Assembly: GCA_017590115.1 (NCBI GenBank)
Contig: JAGGNK010012448.1
Span: forward strand, 3,872,440-3,936,439
DNA length: 64,000 bases
Direction: 5' to 3'
From: Montifringilla adamsi
Lineage: Eukaryota; Chordata; Aves; Passeriformes; Passeridae
Each line of letters starts with the position of its first letter. The first letter of the stretch is position 1. Position numbers and translations under genes: made by a program. The notes beneath the pieces were generated by a model. That model was given only the letters and a program-made list of their open reading frames with translations. It was not told the DNA's origin and did not search any database. This document shows positions 1 to 14,800 of this stretch, one piece after another.

Positions 1-3000
1 TTCACTTCCTGCATTATTCTTCAATGCAGTTCAATTTTTCTGCAAAATTAGTGAGAAAGTGGGCTATCAGCAGGATGCTTACTTCATCCAAAACCAGGGT
101 ATACCTGCATAAGGTGTGGAATTTGAGAAGATGAAAAAAGCCTGAATGTCTAGCCTCTGACTAACCTTTCCACTGCACTTCATATCCCCTCTTCACATTT
201 AGTATCCAAACCAAGCACAAAGGTGATGTCATCCATGTCATTTCTTTGACTTATTATGTTTTGAAACTTTATAAAAAAACTTCTGACATCTTGTGAAAAT
301 TTAAGAATAAAATTATTTCTCTGTGTAAAGGGAACAGGAGGAAACATGATTTTCTTATCTAGGAAAAGTGCCTGGCAGTTGTGGGATCCACTTCAGATTA
401 AACATCTGCAATGATGAGTAAAGAAAATGAGAAAATGTATACATTTTGAAGTCCAGCTGGTGAATAAATTGTGGTGACAGTCACAACTGGATTAATGTTG
501 ATCTCTTTTGCACGTTGTATGTATTTATTCAGAGCAGTGCATTGGAAGCATATCTTGTTTTAGACTAAAGAAATTAACTTCTTTATAATAATAGCTGCAG
601 AGCAACTTGGGAAACTGGTGATAGATCACAGATGACACAAGGGTGAGGCAACACAGCCCATAGGGATTATGACATATTGCTGTGAATATTCAAAACTGCT
701 CTTTCCAAAATAGCAGAATGCTGCTGTACCTAGAAAAGTCAGGAAGAAAAACTTTATTTTTGAGAAATACTGATTTGAGAGGGCATTAAGAATTATTTAA
801 AGATTATTAACTTATTGAGTTGTAAGAATGTCTGAACCAAAGAAAGAGCAAGGAAAGTATTTCAGCCTCCTGCCTCTCCTCCTTTCAAATGAATTTGGTA
901 TGTGTCTCTGTTCCACCTTTGAGAAACGAGGGGGGTTCAGCTGCTTCTGAGCAAGATCATAGACCTGAATATCAGAGCAAATAATCAGTAACTTGATTCC
1001 CAGTGCAGCTGATCCTTAAATGACTGGTCTGTGTACAACATAAAAGAAGTCATTTATGACACAAAAAACCTTAATTGACTTTGACCTCTGTTCCAAGATC
1101 CGTTTTTTATCAATCCAGTAAATCATACCTGATTAGAATGGGCTTTCTAAAGTAACTTAATTTATTTCTTCAGTAGAAGCATTGATTAAAAGGGGATTAA
1201 AAAAAATCTGTCCTTAATATTTTTGTCCACATCATCCATGTTATAAGCTGCACCCTTATGGCAAGGCAAAGAATTTTATAAGCCAGAATTTTGAAAGCAT
1301 GTGAAGTAGTCTGTGGGAAAGGAAGAGGAGGTAGTTGCCTATTTTAAAGTTTCTGGAGTCTGACTTCCATTGCTAGGGTTCCTGCTGAGGTCTGTTGAGA
1401 GCTTCTGCTCTGCAAGGTGCTGAGCTGCTCAGCATAACATGCTCTCAAAATCCATCAGAAAATGTGAAGCAGCGTCTATAGAAAAAAAATCTTCATCCAT
1501 ATCCTACTCATTCTCTTAGTGACAGCAGTTCTGAAGCCATATGTTGGGGCTCAGTATCACAGACATTTAAATACAATTTTAAATGTGCCTATATTGCCCA
1601 TTAATTTTTGAGTGAAATATTGAACTTTCCCTGAACTGAAGGTGTGTGTGTCTGGCAAGGAATCTTTAATGTCTTTGGGTAAAGCACAGAGGATTTGGAA
1701 AAATAAGACTAGCTCCCAAGGCAGACTTTCTCTTCTTCAAAAAGCCTGTTGCCTGTTTTTGACAGTACATAAGAACCTGACACAATTTTAAAAAAACAAA
1801 CAAACAAACAAAAAAAAAAAAAACAGGAAACCTAATCTCTGCTAAAAAGCTTCTGAAAGGCAATAGCATTTTATGTAATTGAAGATAAAATGGAGAACCT
1901 CGTGTCAGCAACGGCTTTTGGCAACTGGACTTTTTAAATGCCTGCTTTGACCCAGCTCTTGTAGGACCAGAGAGTCTTATGTTCCAAATCTAATAACCCA
2001 ATATGAACAGTACAGATTTTTGACATTAAAAACACTATGTCAACAAAATAAAGTTAGAAATTCTCCAACAAATCCTGATGCTGTTTAACTGTAATCCAGT
2101 AGTAGGGATATTTTTTGAGTTATACTGCTTGTAGCTGAATTTTATAAAAAATTCAAACACACATTTCACATGCAGCTTTTAATACCTAGAAATGTACTGT
2201 TCTTCACAAATATGATAAAAAATTCTGGTTTAACTCAGCTGCAGTAGTCCCATTGAAAGCAGAAAAATACTTCAAAATTTTGTTGTGAAAGTGTAAGGGG
2301 CCCTAGAGAAAGCAACAATACCAACACAAGTACATATGTGTTGGAAAAAAAATAAAAAGAGGATGCCACAGGAAGAAAAGCAGTCTTGAGGCAGTCCTAG
2401 AAACATCATGATTTAGGATAATTCTGTTTTGGGCATTGCAAAAACATTGCAAAAAAAAATAAGCAGCTCTAGATTTGTAAATTACTTGTGGGAAATTGCT
2501 TTCTTTCAGATTATAATTGTCACTGTTTCTGTAGGCACAGAGTATATATAAAACTCAGTCATACTCTTTTCATACAGAGGAAAATATGAACTTCATTCTT
2601 AAACAAATTTTTTGTTTTATACAGAGAAAAGTGTCTCTCTTTTTAATACAGAAAGCCTGAAATTTCACTGCCCTGCTCTACCTTCCTCTTCACACAGCTT
2701 TGAATATTTCCTTTCAAATAATTTCCTCCAGTAATTTCCAAAGGTTGTGCAGGTAAGGAATTGCCCTTTGGTCTGATAAAGCTGTAAGAAATACCACAAA
2801 TTAATTGTTTGAATGACAGTACAAAAATTCTATTCTTTTCAACCAAAATATAAACCCTTCAGTACCCATAAGTCATCATCTGACTAATCCTGAGCTGGTT
2901 TAATTGAAGAACTCTTCATGGTTTTTTTGGTTTTTTTTGGTGTTTTTTTTTGTTTTGTTTTTTTTTTTTTTTTTTTTTTTTAATTTAAAAGGTTAATATA

Positions 3001-4881
3001 GCCCCACAGAAAATACATTTCTGAATTTAAAATGGGTTAGAAATATTCATACTCTCCCCACACCCTTTCCACTACAGCCAGCTGTTACTTACAGCTCTTC
3101 TTTTTAATTAGCGTTTTTCTCTAGTTAGTTCAAATGAATGACTCAGACTTCATTACACATATTTTACTATGGATTGTATAAAAACCACAAAAAAAAAAAA
3201 AAAAGCCAAAGACTCTAATGATTTATTTACATTATCTATGTAAGTTGTGGTGGTATTCAGTACTTCTGAATACAGATAATTGTACTGAGTATGGGGGAAA
3301 AAGGAACTGGTAATTTACGGGCAATTTGTGCCTTGATTTTATTCATGAAAAAGGATACTTTGATCAAATTCCTTCACTATTCTCTTGTGTATCCTAAGAG
3401 AAAGTGTTTCAAGCCTTCTTTGACAGTAATTAAACACATTCAAGAATTGATATGTTTTGTAAAAATCATTAAGCTGTTCATCTCTGTGTTTATGAAAGTC
3501 ATACTATACAGTATGTGGGGATAAAATCAAAATTAATAAAATCAGTTTTTATTAAGATACAAGGCTTGGTTGTAAGCTGAGCAGCACAAACATGTTTGAC
3601 CATAGTTTTAAACTGTGTTCTCTATGGTTTCATTGAAAATTCTGAGTTGACTAGTTTGTTGGGCTGTACTGGGAATTTGATCTCATGGGGCTTGAAGTAA
3701 AGATCTTTTTCAACTTTAGGCACAGTAAAGCCTTTGGCAGCCCTAAATATGCACATTTTTATATAATTTATATGAAATAACTAGAAATCACAGAAACTAT
3801 ACTCCTACTTTGATACAGTGATTGACCAAAGAGTCTTGTCTGGACACAATCAAATAATGAGGGTAGTCCTCCTCATTGGAAAAGTGAAGGCAGGAAGAAA
3901 CTGCAAGAGCTATAAGCCACACCTATTCAGATCTGTTCAGCTGAGTCACTTGAATCATTCAAAACACAGTTAGCTGTTGCTGTTGCAGGGAAAAGTACCA
4001 GCTTTGATCTCATCACAGTTCTGTTGGTCAAAGTACTCTAAGAAGGGTCTGTTCTTCAGCTTTTGTGAGGAAAAAAAAAAGAAAACACATTTTGTAACAG
4101 CAGTGCAGAATAAATGCTACAAGTATTACGATAAAGTAAATGAAGCTCTCTTGAAGTCATGCATTTGCAGATAGTTTTGTAGCTGTTAAAAGTGTCCTGA
4201 AAATGTATAATGTTGTTTCCTGTTTGCATTTGAACCATTCTTCCAGCAAGTACTTAGTAAAATATTTAAATAACAAGTAGATATAAAAATGGTTCAAGTC
4301 AACTTGTTTTCAAGTAAACGTTTAACTATCTTGGTTGCTATTTTCACCACTTAGTGCCTTTTCCTTTTCTTATATATGTGGGTATGTCTGTAGGCGTGTA
4401 TGTATGTATGTTAAATGTAATTTCTAATATTTACTTACATAAAAATGGGGGTAAGATATTTGCAACAATTTAATCTTTGAAAATCTGTGATGTAATTTTG
4501 GTTCTCACTTTTTTACTTTCTGAACTTTTTCAGTGTGTCAGATTACCTGCATTAGTATTACTGGTTTGGATCAGAATTACTGTAAGCTACACATGATATC
4601 AAAAAAGGGAAAACTTACTCATTTTTGCTATACAGTAACTGTGTATACAGTCATGAATATACTGTTTTACAAAGAGTAGCTGCAGCTCCTTGCAATGATG
4701 TCTCCCGTTCGCTTGATAACCAAAGACCAACTTCATTTGTGTAAAATGAGAAATATTGCTGTTTGCAGCATCAGTTTTGTAATCAGACTTCTGAACTGGC
4801 TATGTTGGAGGAAATTTCAGTTCTATATAGGATCTTGAGCTGTACATCTCTTTAAGATCATACTTTATATTTACCTCTCAG
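1..4881 (+). other. PRUNE2: PRUNE2 intron, 3' portion
   Basis: This AT-rich stretch ends in a pyrimidine-containing CTCTCAG acceptor at 4881. I found no exon in it that I can defend, although a small exon could be hidden because the upstream PRUNE2 protein sequence is poorly conserved. It contains A- or T-homopolymer stretches near 1795-1825, 2921-2981 and 3189-3204, and no recognisable full transposon. Confidence 0.6.
2921..2981. repeat. T-rich low-complexity tract
   Basis: About 60 bases are almost pure T with scattered G, ending in a run of more than 20 T. It lies deep in the intron, about 1.9 kb before the next exon, so it is not a splice-site pyrimidine tract. It could be the tail of an old retrotransposed sequence on the - strand, but no element body is recognisable next to it. 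Confidence 0.8.
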
Positions 4882-4961
4882 GTTGGTACAAGAGGATATG
4901 GGAATGGACATCCCCTTAGCTGAGGGTGTACTGAGCCCCAGTTCTACGGAGATGAGACCTG
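4882..4961 (+). CDS. PRUNE2: PRUNE2 exon (LVQEDMGMD linker)
   Basis: This 80-nt exon follows CTCTCAG and ends at a GTGAGA donor. It starts with the last base of a split codon, encodes [20 protein letters not shown] and then STEMRP, and ends with the first base of a Glu codon completed by the next exon. The peptide closely resembles the PRUNE2 segment just before the PPNSLDLN block. At 80 nt it is not a multiple of three, so skipping it would shift the frame. The exon before it is outside the window or unrecognised. Confidence 0.88.
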
Positions 4962-5829
4962 GTGAGAGAAACTCTTGCTCATTTTCTTAATTGTATCTTT
5001 TTCCTGTGGCATTTAATTATGCAGTGAGAATGATATTTCTGTGCTGATAAAGAATCAGTTCAGTGTTAAAAAGAAAAAAATCATTGAGTTTCCTTTATTT
5101 AGTCAATTTTCTTCTTCACTTGAGAAATGATAATTACAGTGTGACATTTTCTCTTGGGCATTGTTACCACTTGTTTAGTCCTTGGAAAGTTTTAATAGTC
5201 TGTATTATTTATTTTGTAATTGACCGCTGTCTAAGTGAACTGCGTTAGACAGAACAACTTGAATTGTGCCGTACAAGGCAGAGGCAAGGAGCAAAGATAT
5301 ATCTAGCTCTCATCTTGTTGAATAATACTTATATTTAAGACTGATTAAGAGACTCAGAGATTTTTTTATTTGTTACTGTATTGAGTAAGGTATTATATAT
5401 TTAAAGCTAAAGATGTAAGTATCTGTAAATTAGCAGTGAGTGCATAAAAAAATATATTTGCAATGGCTTTTAACTCATACAAATTTTACCATGACTCAGC
5501 AATGTCTTGATTCATAACTCAAGTGATTTGTATTTGCCCTTTAAACTCTTAAATATTGTGGGTCAGAGCATGTTCAAAACCTTTTTTTTTTTTTGATGAC
5601 TGCAGAAAAGTGAATGTGGGTTTAGCATAGTTAAAGAGCTCTGAACTGCATTTGCTGCTCCTGTAGATTTTTGTTTCATTTCATAAAACATTAATGCTAA
5701 TATTTGTGTTTTGTGTTAGATGGTCTTAAATGTCATGGTGTTACTAGCATTGATCTGTTCCAGGGTGTTTAAAGTTAGTTTTCAAATACCTGAGAGATTA
5801 ATTCTATGTAGAGTAGATACAGTTCTTTT

Positions 5830-5867
<38 letters not shown>

Positions 5868-8800
5868 CCTTTTATTCAGAACCTCCCAATTCGCTTGATC
5901 TTAATGGTTCTCAACCCAGAAGGATAAAGCTCACTGCTCCAAACATCAATCTGTCATTGGATCAGAGCGAAGGGTCTATATTGTCTGATGATAATTTGGA
6001 TACACCCGATGAAATTGACATTAATGTAGACGACCTTGACACTCCTGATGAAGCTGACTCTTTTGAATACGCTGGACAAGGTAATATTCTAGATTGTAAA
6101 TGTAGGGTTCATCAATGCTAGGCATCGAGGTATTTTTACTGTCTGCTATTTTTTTTTTATTCCTCCTGTGTAAAGTATTATCCTTCTGTTTATTCAGAGT
6201 GCAGAAAGAAATAGTTCAGTTGAATTAATAAAGTAAGAGCAGCTATCTAGGGAGAATGAAATTCCAAGACCTTTCTTTGTCCAGTACCACAGGACTTGTC
6301 TGAAAACAACTGTTCAAGAAGGAGAGAGCAGCTAACTGTTGCTGTGATAGTGCTGTAGCTAACTGCAGCTTCTTGCAGCTCTGGCCAGCTCTAGAGTACA
6401 GTTACATCGGTCATATTTAGGAATATAACTTTGTGGAAAATATGTTGGCTGCACCCAAGATCTTGCAGTATATAAGTGAGGTAGACATAACGTGCTGAGA
6501 GGTCTTTTGTTAGGAAGAAAGGTCTGCTTTTTATTCCCATGGTTGGAAAGCTGACATATGGAAGGTATGTGGATAGCATAATAAAGCTAGCTCAGATGAT
6601 GATGGAAGAACAGAATTCCTTATTCCACTAATTTTAATGTCCTTTCTCAGCAGGGCTAGCTTTACAATACAGATGCACCCTGAAGTGTTGCAATGGAAAC
6701 TTCATTCTTTCTTCATGTATTAATGATTTTTTGGTGGAGAAATATGATGTAGAAGTTTTACTCAGTTTGCTTAGTTTCATGGTGTTCAAAATGGGGTGTT
6801 TCCTGTTCCTTGCTAGTACCTTATAAAACATAAACATGTAAGAACTGTAATGTAATTGCTGATGTAAACACAAACAGATCACAAGCTATTTGAGGGGAAA
6901 ACAAGTGTAAACATTTTACAGCCAAGAGCAGAAAGAAACTTTAAAAATTGATCAGTTCAAACTGAATTTTCCCATGCATTTATTTTCCCTAATGCTAGTG
7001 AGGTTTCTGGAGCATACAAGAACAGTTGCATTATTTTAAGTGATATTGCCAGAGAGGCACTGTTGTGTACTCAATCATGCATTAGCATCTCTAACATTAC
7101 TTCTCATGAGAAGGCTGATTTCCTTATGGGTAGATGCAGAGTGTGGTGATGAGTTGCTTGATAGTTAGAAGATTTTATAGTGAGTGTTAAAACTAACACG
7201 CACACACAGTCTCGCATGCTTTCACTGTTGTGACCACCATGTCAGAGAAAATGTCTCTTGTCTGCAGTAGAGCAGACATTTCCTTTAAACCCCCAAGTAG
7301 TTAAATTCAGCTCCAGTGATTTTCATAGCAGTTGTATTGATGGCATTTCCTCCCATTTTCTACTTTCTAAATATGATGATTCATTCGGTTCTTAAAGTTA
7401 GATCAATTTCTCCAAATGCTTAAGTGAAGAGCTCAGGGTCCCTCTGGTTTTGGTGACATGTATAAGGTTGTGTAGTTTTATTTCAGATAGTTAATAGTAA
7501 AAATATCTTCCACTGAGATGAGCCATGAAAAGAATAGAAAAGACCAAAAAAAAAACCCCAACATTTTAACTAAATAAGCCAGCAATAAAAGAAGTTGGCT
7601 GTATGTAATGTTAATCTGATAGCTAAGATTATAGTTACAAGAACCAGTGCAGAATGGCTTATTTGCATGGTAAATAGCCTTTGTTATCTTTGTACTCCTG
7701 TACTCTACTATTAGCTGGTATGCACTCATCATGATGTTACCAGCAATCTCCCACAGTTCAATGCTTCTAACTGCTGCCAAACCCAGAAAAGTAAATACGG
7801 AGAAAAACATAGCTGCTGAGACCAGAAAGAACAGTGACTTTTGTCATGATCAGACTGTTGAAGGTCCCTTTGAGCTACAAAAGACAACTGAGAAAAGCAA
7901 GACTCTTACCATGATTCAGGAGTTCACCTCATCACTGAAAAATGTCTCTGTATTATAAGTTAATACTGAGGCCCATTTTTTCAAATGAATTGTGAAGAAC
8001 AATTATCACAACTGCAATATGCATGAAAGATGAGAGCAGAAATACTAAAGTACTTGTCTTGAACTAGCACCTGACTTGTTCAGAGATTGATTGATCATCA
8101 GTTTCATGGGGTGGGTCTTTTTAGTCACTAATACCATACATTCAACATTCCCTTTACAAGCCATGCTAGTTTCTAAAATGAGCTTTTTATTATTATTTAT
8201 TTAGATGACATAAAAATTTCGTTTCTGAAAAGCATATATGAGTATCAGTGAAGGCCTTTTCTCCAATCAGAATACTTATAAAGTAGGAATATTTATTATT
8301 TTTTCTGCAGATATTTATTTCCTTTCTGAATTTCACACTGGTGCATCTTTCTTTGCAAAATCAACAGTCCAGGCAGTAAAGGAGAGCTACTTCATCAGGA
8401 AGAGGCAATCTAGTACCATTTCTATTAAAAAATAATTCATGTATCCAATTTCAACATTGTAAGTTTTATCAGGGTTTAGTAATTTTTTTATTTTCTTAAG
8501 TTTCACCAAACCAAAAAAAAAAAAAAAGGAAAAAAAAAGAAAAAAAAAAGAAAAAAAATATCAAACCCCAAACACAATTTCAACATTGGTCAGCCATGTA
8601 TGTAGCCCAGCTTCTTTTTATTAAAGTTTGTTCCGCCAGCTACACTTCTCTGCCTCAATCATGTTCTTTGTACTTGACAAGGAATCAGCTGACCAGACAG
8701 TCTTTATAGGCTGTGTTGATAATCCCATCTGTCTATTCTAAAAGTACCTGAGCTGCAAAATAGTGTCCTTGGAGACCCTTACAGGAATGGGCTGCCCGGC

Positions 8801-11800
8801 AATGGCCTCTCGAAGTTTGTATAACTTGACTGTATGCATGTAATTTTCATATTTCTACCAACAGTACCTTTGCAAAACTGACAACATAAAAAATTGCATT
8901 CAGATACCTGGGTTTGGAGGTAGTGGGGTTATGCATTTTGTAAGCTTATTCCCAGTGTCACAGAATACGTGGTATTTCAAAGCTGAATGGTGTTATTAAA
9001 TATCATGAGGATTTGAAGTACTATACTTGAAAAAACCCCACTTTTTGTCAGACTGTCCTTTTTTCCAACCTTAGATCTCCTCAAACTCATTTCGAGTTTT
9101 TAAGGAAAAAAGGCTTGCATGGTCACACTATATTTGCACATGTATATATTTCTTGATTTTCCATCCCTGTTTCCACCATTAATACAATTTCATTTGAGTA
9201 TGTTTTTAACTCATTGGCTATTTAGTGAGGAAAGAGGTGAAATACTCCTCCTTTCTTTCACTTTCTTTCAGGATTCCATCAGGCAAGAATTAGGTAAAGT
9301 ACAGAATTGTTTATAGACTCAGATTTCATTGCACATGAGAGAATCTACCTCAGAAAGGGGCACCTTCTGCCAGTATAATTCTGTAATAATATTTTGTATT
9401 AGGGACAGAAAATACAAGACAGGCAGCGGTAGAAATTCAGACTTTGTTAGTCCTATTGTTGCAATAAATATGTGCTCAACCTATCTTTTTTAGAAGCCTT
9501 TTTGGTGGACTTAGAGAAACTTGGTGTTTTTAACAGATCTGGTGAAATTATTGGTAGGATTTATAGGAGAATTCAGTTTTACAAAGTAATAGTTTAGTAC
9601 ACGTATGTATATGTGCCTGTAGCTTCTGTGTAAATATATGTGGTATACATACAGTATACTATCATATTCCTGATTTCATAGGTAACTTTTTTAATTCTTA
9701 TGATAAACTAGTGTGTTTTGAGGACCAATATACTTTGATTTATATGAGTGGTTCAAGAAGAAGCCTTAATCAGAGAGGCACATCTGTAGTAACCCAACAC
9801 ATAGAAAGGTTTGAGGGCAGCTATGGAACATTGTGTTCTTTAGTTATTGTCAATTAAAATTGCTTCTTTGAGTTTATTCTTAATTCTCATAGATCTTGTT
9901 AGTATTTTCAAATAGAATACCTGGAGCTTTTTATGTACTCTTGTGTATGTCATTATGTATCTCAGTCTATCTTTGTTTGCTGTTATTTCACTTACTGACT
10001 TGCAATTCAAATTCTGTTCTTTTGACTGCAGAGACAGAATAATGTTTTAGAAAGAACAGTTTACTTCAAATATAGGTCATTCTGCTCTAATTTATACCAG
10101 TATTGTAAAAATGCAGTTAATTTCAGTCATCCATCTCAAATGTATGTAGCAGCAAAAATATTTAGAGGTGTAACAGGAAGAGGTAATATATACAGTTCTC
10201 CTTTTCAGAAGAGCAGACTGCTGCTAAGGATGCTTCCCAGGAGGAGTCTGAATCAATCCCTGAGTACTCTGCTGAAGAGGAGCGAGAGGACAACAGGTTA
10301 TGGAGAACAGTGGTTATTGGAGAACAAGAACAGAGAATTGATATGAAAGTCATTGAACCATACAAAAAGGTCATTTCACATGGAGGTAAGAGCAGCTGTA
10401 AGCATTTTTTAAATTGATGTAAAAAATTCACGCTTTATTGATCATGATTTATTTTTATTTTTGTTCCATTATCCTATTGACAAGGGGAGAGAAAATTTAT
10501 TTTTCAGCTTTGGTTGAAACCATCCAGGCTTTAAATTCAATGTGGCAATGACTAATAAGAATTTTAAATTTAAAGCTATTTTGAAAGCAGCATACTGGCA
10601 CATATGTGTCAGGAACAATCTGGTCATTGCAGGGTAAAACTGTCTGGGACAAGGAAAAAAGCTTTTGACCTACAGCAAAATAAAATTTTAAAAACTTTAT
10701 TTGGTGAGTTTTGACAAAACCTTTTGTGTGAGGAAGTGTAATGCTCTGTGATTTGCTGAATGATGTATGTGATTGCACAGATCTAAACAAGTAGAGTGGC
10801 AAAAGATAAAATATCCTTTTCCCTGGGGCTTCCATTCATATGGCTACTCACCTTATACTATTTTTCTGCCATTTATAGTTGTCAGCAGCATTTCACCAGG
10901 AACTAGTTTATGTGACTTCATACATAATTTGTTAATAACTATTAAATAACATATCAAAGACAACATTTAAAGTAGGAAAATGGCCCATGTGCTTGCTATA
11001 TTTTCTCATTTTCTTATCTGCTACCCAGCTTCCTCAGAGAATTTATAGTTTCAGTGTTACTAATACACTTATGTATCAATTAATTCAAATGGGTAAGTAT
11101 TGCTCTAAGTGCCTTTTCCTTGGTCTCAGCTTTGGATTATCTTTGGATTCTGTAATTTTGGGGGACACTCTTTGCTATCTGTTAAGCAAGGTATTAGGTT
11201 AAGATGAGGTGTTTAATTCCTGCAAAAACTGAGACAGGCAGCGTAGCATCTCAGAGGTAAGATTTATGAGTTTATATGAGGATGCTTTTGTCACAGTGTT
11301 GTTGATCTGCAGCATCAGTTAAAGATACTAAAATATTGAAGTTAAAATGTTTTCAGTGTTGAGCCTCTGTCTGGTAAAATTACATAAATGAATGATGGTT
11401 AATTTTTACATTAAAAGCAGCTAAATGCTAGCCCACAGGTATTCATGGTGGCCAGTGTACTGAAGGTTTAACCAGAATTAATAAAGATGTTTAGGCCTCC
11501 AAACAAGTATTTTTCTACTACAACATTACCATCAAAGTTTTATCAGTGTGATGACACCTCAGACTCAATTTAACAAACATACCCAGATGGGTTAATTTAG
11601 GAAACACACACAAAATATTTTTGGGCCTTGCTAATGTTGTTTGTTTATATATTTTTGTGTGCTGTAGACTAGTCAATAGGCATTTGCAGGAAAACTGTGT
11701 ATATTTCCTACTAGATGTTGAAGTTTATGTTTATATCAGCTTTTGTGAAAAATCGGTGTTTAATGGGAGACTATGTAATTCAGCTGACCTCTCAATATGA

Positions 11801-14800
11801 AATAATACTAGTTCAAATTTTACGTATCTGATGTTTTGTTAGATCACTCAAATGTAAGATAATGAGCATTTAGGTTTTTTTTACTTTTGAAAGGTTGTTT
11901 TGCTATTAGTCAATAGCATTAAGTTGTTGTAAAACAAAAAGTGTAAGATTTAACAACAAGTCTCAGCCTGCTGCTGGCTAAACTGCAATTTTTTCCTGAT
12001 ATCTAGGCAAATCAAAGTAAGTTAAGGACTGGATTAAATTCTGCATTTATAAAGTGGCAGATTGAAGTCAAGGAAACAAAATCACATTGTTGCATCTAAC
12101 GTGGAAAACTTTGGACAACTCGAACAGTTTCATACGGAAAGGGGCAGCAAGGCCCTTTGGCAGTACTTCAGTGGAGTGTTTAGAGGGCCAGGAGTCTTTT
12201 CTTTAATCTCAAGAATAATGAGAGTTTCTGACTAAAATTAGTCAATAGGAAGTCAAGTCAAGCATTTATTGATGATTCAAAGATCTACTGAACATTCCTC
12301 CCTACCAAATGACAGATAATAGCAAACACAGAATCTAGGTGGTAGCTACAAAATAGGAAAGGGGAGAGTAGCTTTGGCAGCCTAGGTTTGAGACTGTCTT
12401 CAATATATGCTAATGGAGAAATTCTTTAGAGATCTTTTGCTTTGCTTAGGCTAACTGAGATTTTGGGCACATGGCTTTTACTGGCTTTTAGTGATGGATT
12501 AAAATACACTTGTCCCTAGGGTGAACATTCCTTCTCTTCAAGCATGTGTGAGAAAAAGTGGCTTAGATTTATCTGTGGATTTTTCTTCTGTGTTGCTAGT
12601 TAGCATCTGCACATAATTGTTTTGCTTTCCATGAACTGCAAACTGTGCTGTGTAATTTAGTGGATGCACCTGCCATAATGTGCTCTTACTGCCAAATTCC
12701 TGTGCCTGCCAGCTGGACAGATTGCTTTAGTATAAAGTCTTTTTAAATGTTATTAGATTTATGGAAGGAAAGAAATGTCCTCCCTATTTCCCTATTTGTA
12801 AACCGGAGTGGGAGAAAAATACTTTTTCTTGTTGTTGTTGAAACCCAGCTGGCAGCCAAGCCCCACGCAGTCAGTCACTCACTCCCACATGGTGAATCAG
12901 AAGAGTAAGGACGAGTAAAGTCTGGGTTGAGATAAGGACAATTTAATACATAAAGCAAAACCTGTGCTCACAAGCAAAGCAAAACCAGAAATTCATTCAC
13001 TTCTTCCCAAAGACAGGAAGATATTCAGCCATCTCCAGGAGAGCAGGTCCTCATCACACAAAACACTTGAGAAGTTAAAGGCCATCACTCCAAATGTCCC
13101 CTCCTACTTCCTCCTTCTTCCTCTGCTGAGCATGGTGCCATATGGTCTGGAATATCCCTGTAGTCAGTTGGAGTCAGCTGTCTTGGCAGTATCCCCTTCC
13201 CCTTCCAAGTTCTTGTGGATCCTCAGCCTGCTGTCGGAGTGGTGGGGGGCAGAATGAAAGGCAGAAAAAGTCTTGATGCTTTGTGAACACTGCAGAGCAA
13301 TAACAAAAACGTCTCTATATTATCAGCCATCTGATTTCAGTGCTAATCAAAACTACAGCCCCATACTTGCCACTGTGAAGAAAACTAACTCTCTGCCAGC
13401 CAAAACCAGCACAATTCCAAATAATCTAGCTGAATAATAATTTGTGCTGAAAACAAGACTTGAGTTCCATAAGCACTTTAGTTAGGTTTGGATATTGCTC
13501 TCTAGTATCCAGAAAGCACTGTAAAAGTCTTAGAATCTCCTTTTGCAAAGATTGTTTAAGTGTTAGTATTAGCCTTTAATTTTTGTCATGAAAACATATT
13601 CCTGAGGGGAATTGAAGTTGCCTTCAAAAATATTATCATCTCTCCCTTATTGTCTCTTTTTTCTAGACTCAAAAGGTTTTTGAATGTTCTCTGAGTATAT
13701 CTGTCTTCTGTCTCTGCATCACTAGTGCTGTCTACCTACAGACATTCCTACGGCATCTTTATAAATTCCCTCCTTATTGCATGTATCCTTTAAGCAAAAC
13801 TTTCAACTGAAATGCAGGAGTATTATTTATTATTTATGATAATAATACAGAAAGTACAGAAAATCCATGGCAGCGGCAAACGGTTGTGGAGAAGATTAAC
13901 CAATATTAATCTATCATGAAAAGGAAACATACTTTTTTGGATAATAAGCAACTGTGCTGGGCCCTGGAATGGTAGTGCTACAGCTTTGAAGATTAACAGC
14001 TATCATTAGGCAGTGATGCAGCCCAGAGAATGCCAGTATGGGACAATTGGAGCATTGAAGGTTAAAAAGTAATGTAAACAAAACTTGCAGCAAAGGATTT
14101 AACTGCTCCCCAGGAGCTTTTAAGGAATAGTGGAGTGCAGTCATAATTGTAATGGTCTAAAGCCATTGGAGCTGCACAGGCCAGCATTGGATTGGACTGC
14201 AAGACTTTGCTGAACATAATTCAAATGATGCAGGACAACAAATGTAGGATATTTTCTTTAGCCCCTTATTCCTCACTCTGAGGTGAGCATTCAGTACATG
14301 ATTGCCATAGAGCTGCAATGAACCAGAAGTAGAAGCCTTAAAAAGCTTTTGTGCTGGTCACTGTAAAAACTTTACTAGTAGTTTATGTGTGGTTTTTGAG
14401 GATTCACCTTAGCTGACTATCCAACTTCTTTATCATTTTATGATAGTTCATATATTTTCAGGCCTTTGGTATGAAGCATTCTGGGATGCTTCAGCAGTAG
14501 ACATAGTAGCTTTATTAGAGGACTAAAAAAAAAATTATCCTGTTAAAAGCCTTTGACAAAGATAAAAATGCGTTTTCATTTTTTTTCCACAGGATACTAT
14601 GGTGATGGTCTGAATGCTATCATTGTGTTCGCAGCATGCTTCTTGCCAGACAGCAGTCGAACTGATTACAACTATGTCATGGAAAATCTTTTCCTGTGAG
14701 TGATACGTGAGCAATGTGGCAAAGTCTTTTGAGTTAGTACTCAAAATTATGCAGTGAGAGGTAACCTGTCTTTCCTTAAGAGGTAATTTTGGCCATTAGA

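Noticed and set aside
5720..6121. 133-codon + strand ORF beginning MVLNVMVLL with a long poly-Phe stretch
   Set aside because: The first half is intron and the poly-Phe is the T36 pyrimidine tract; only the part from 5880 is a real exon.
7478..7958. ORFs on opposite strands at 7478-7810 and 7731-7958
   Set aside because: They overlap each other inside an intron, have no conserved motif, and look like chance frames.
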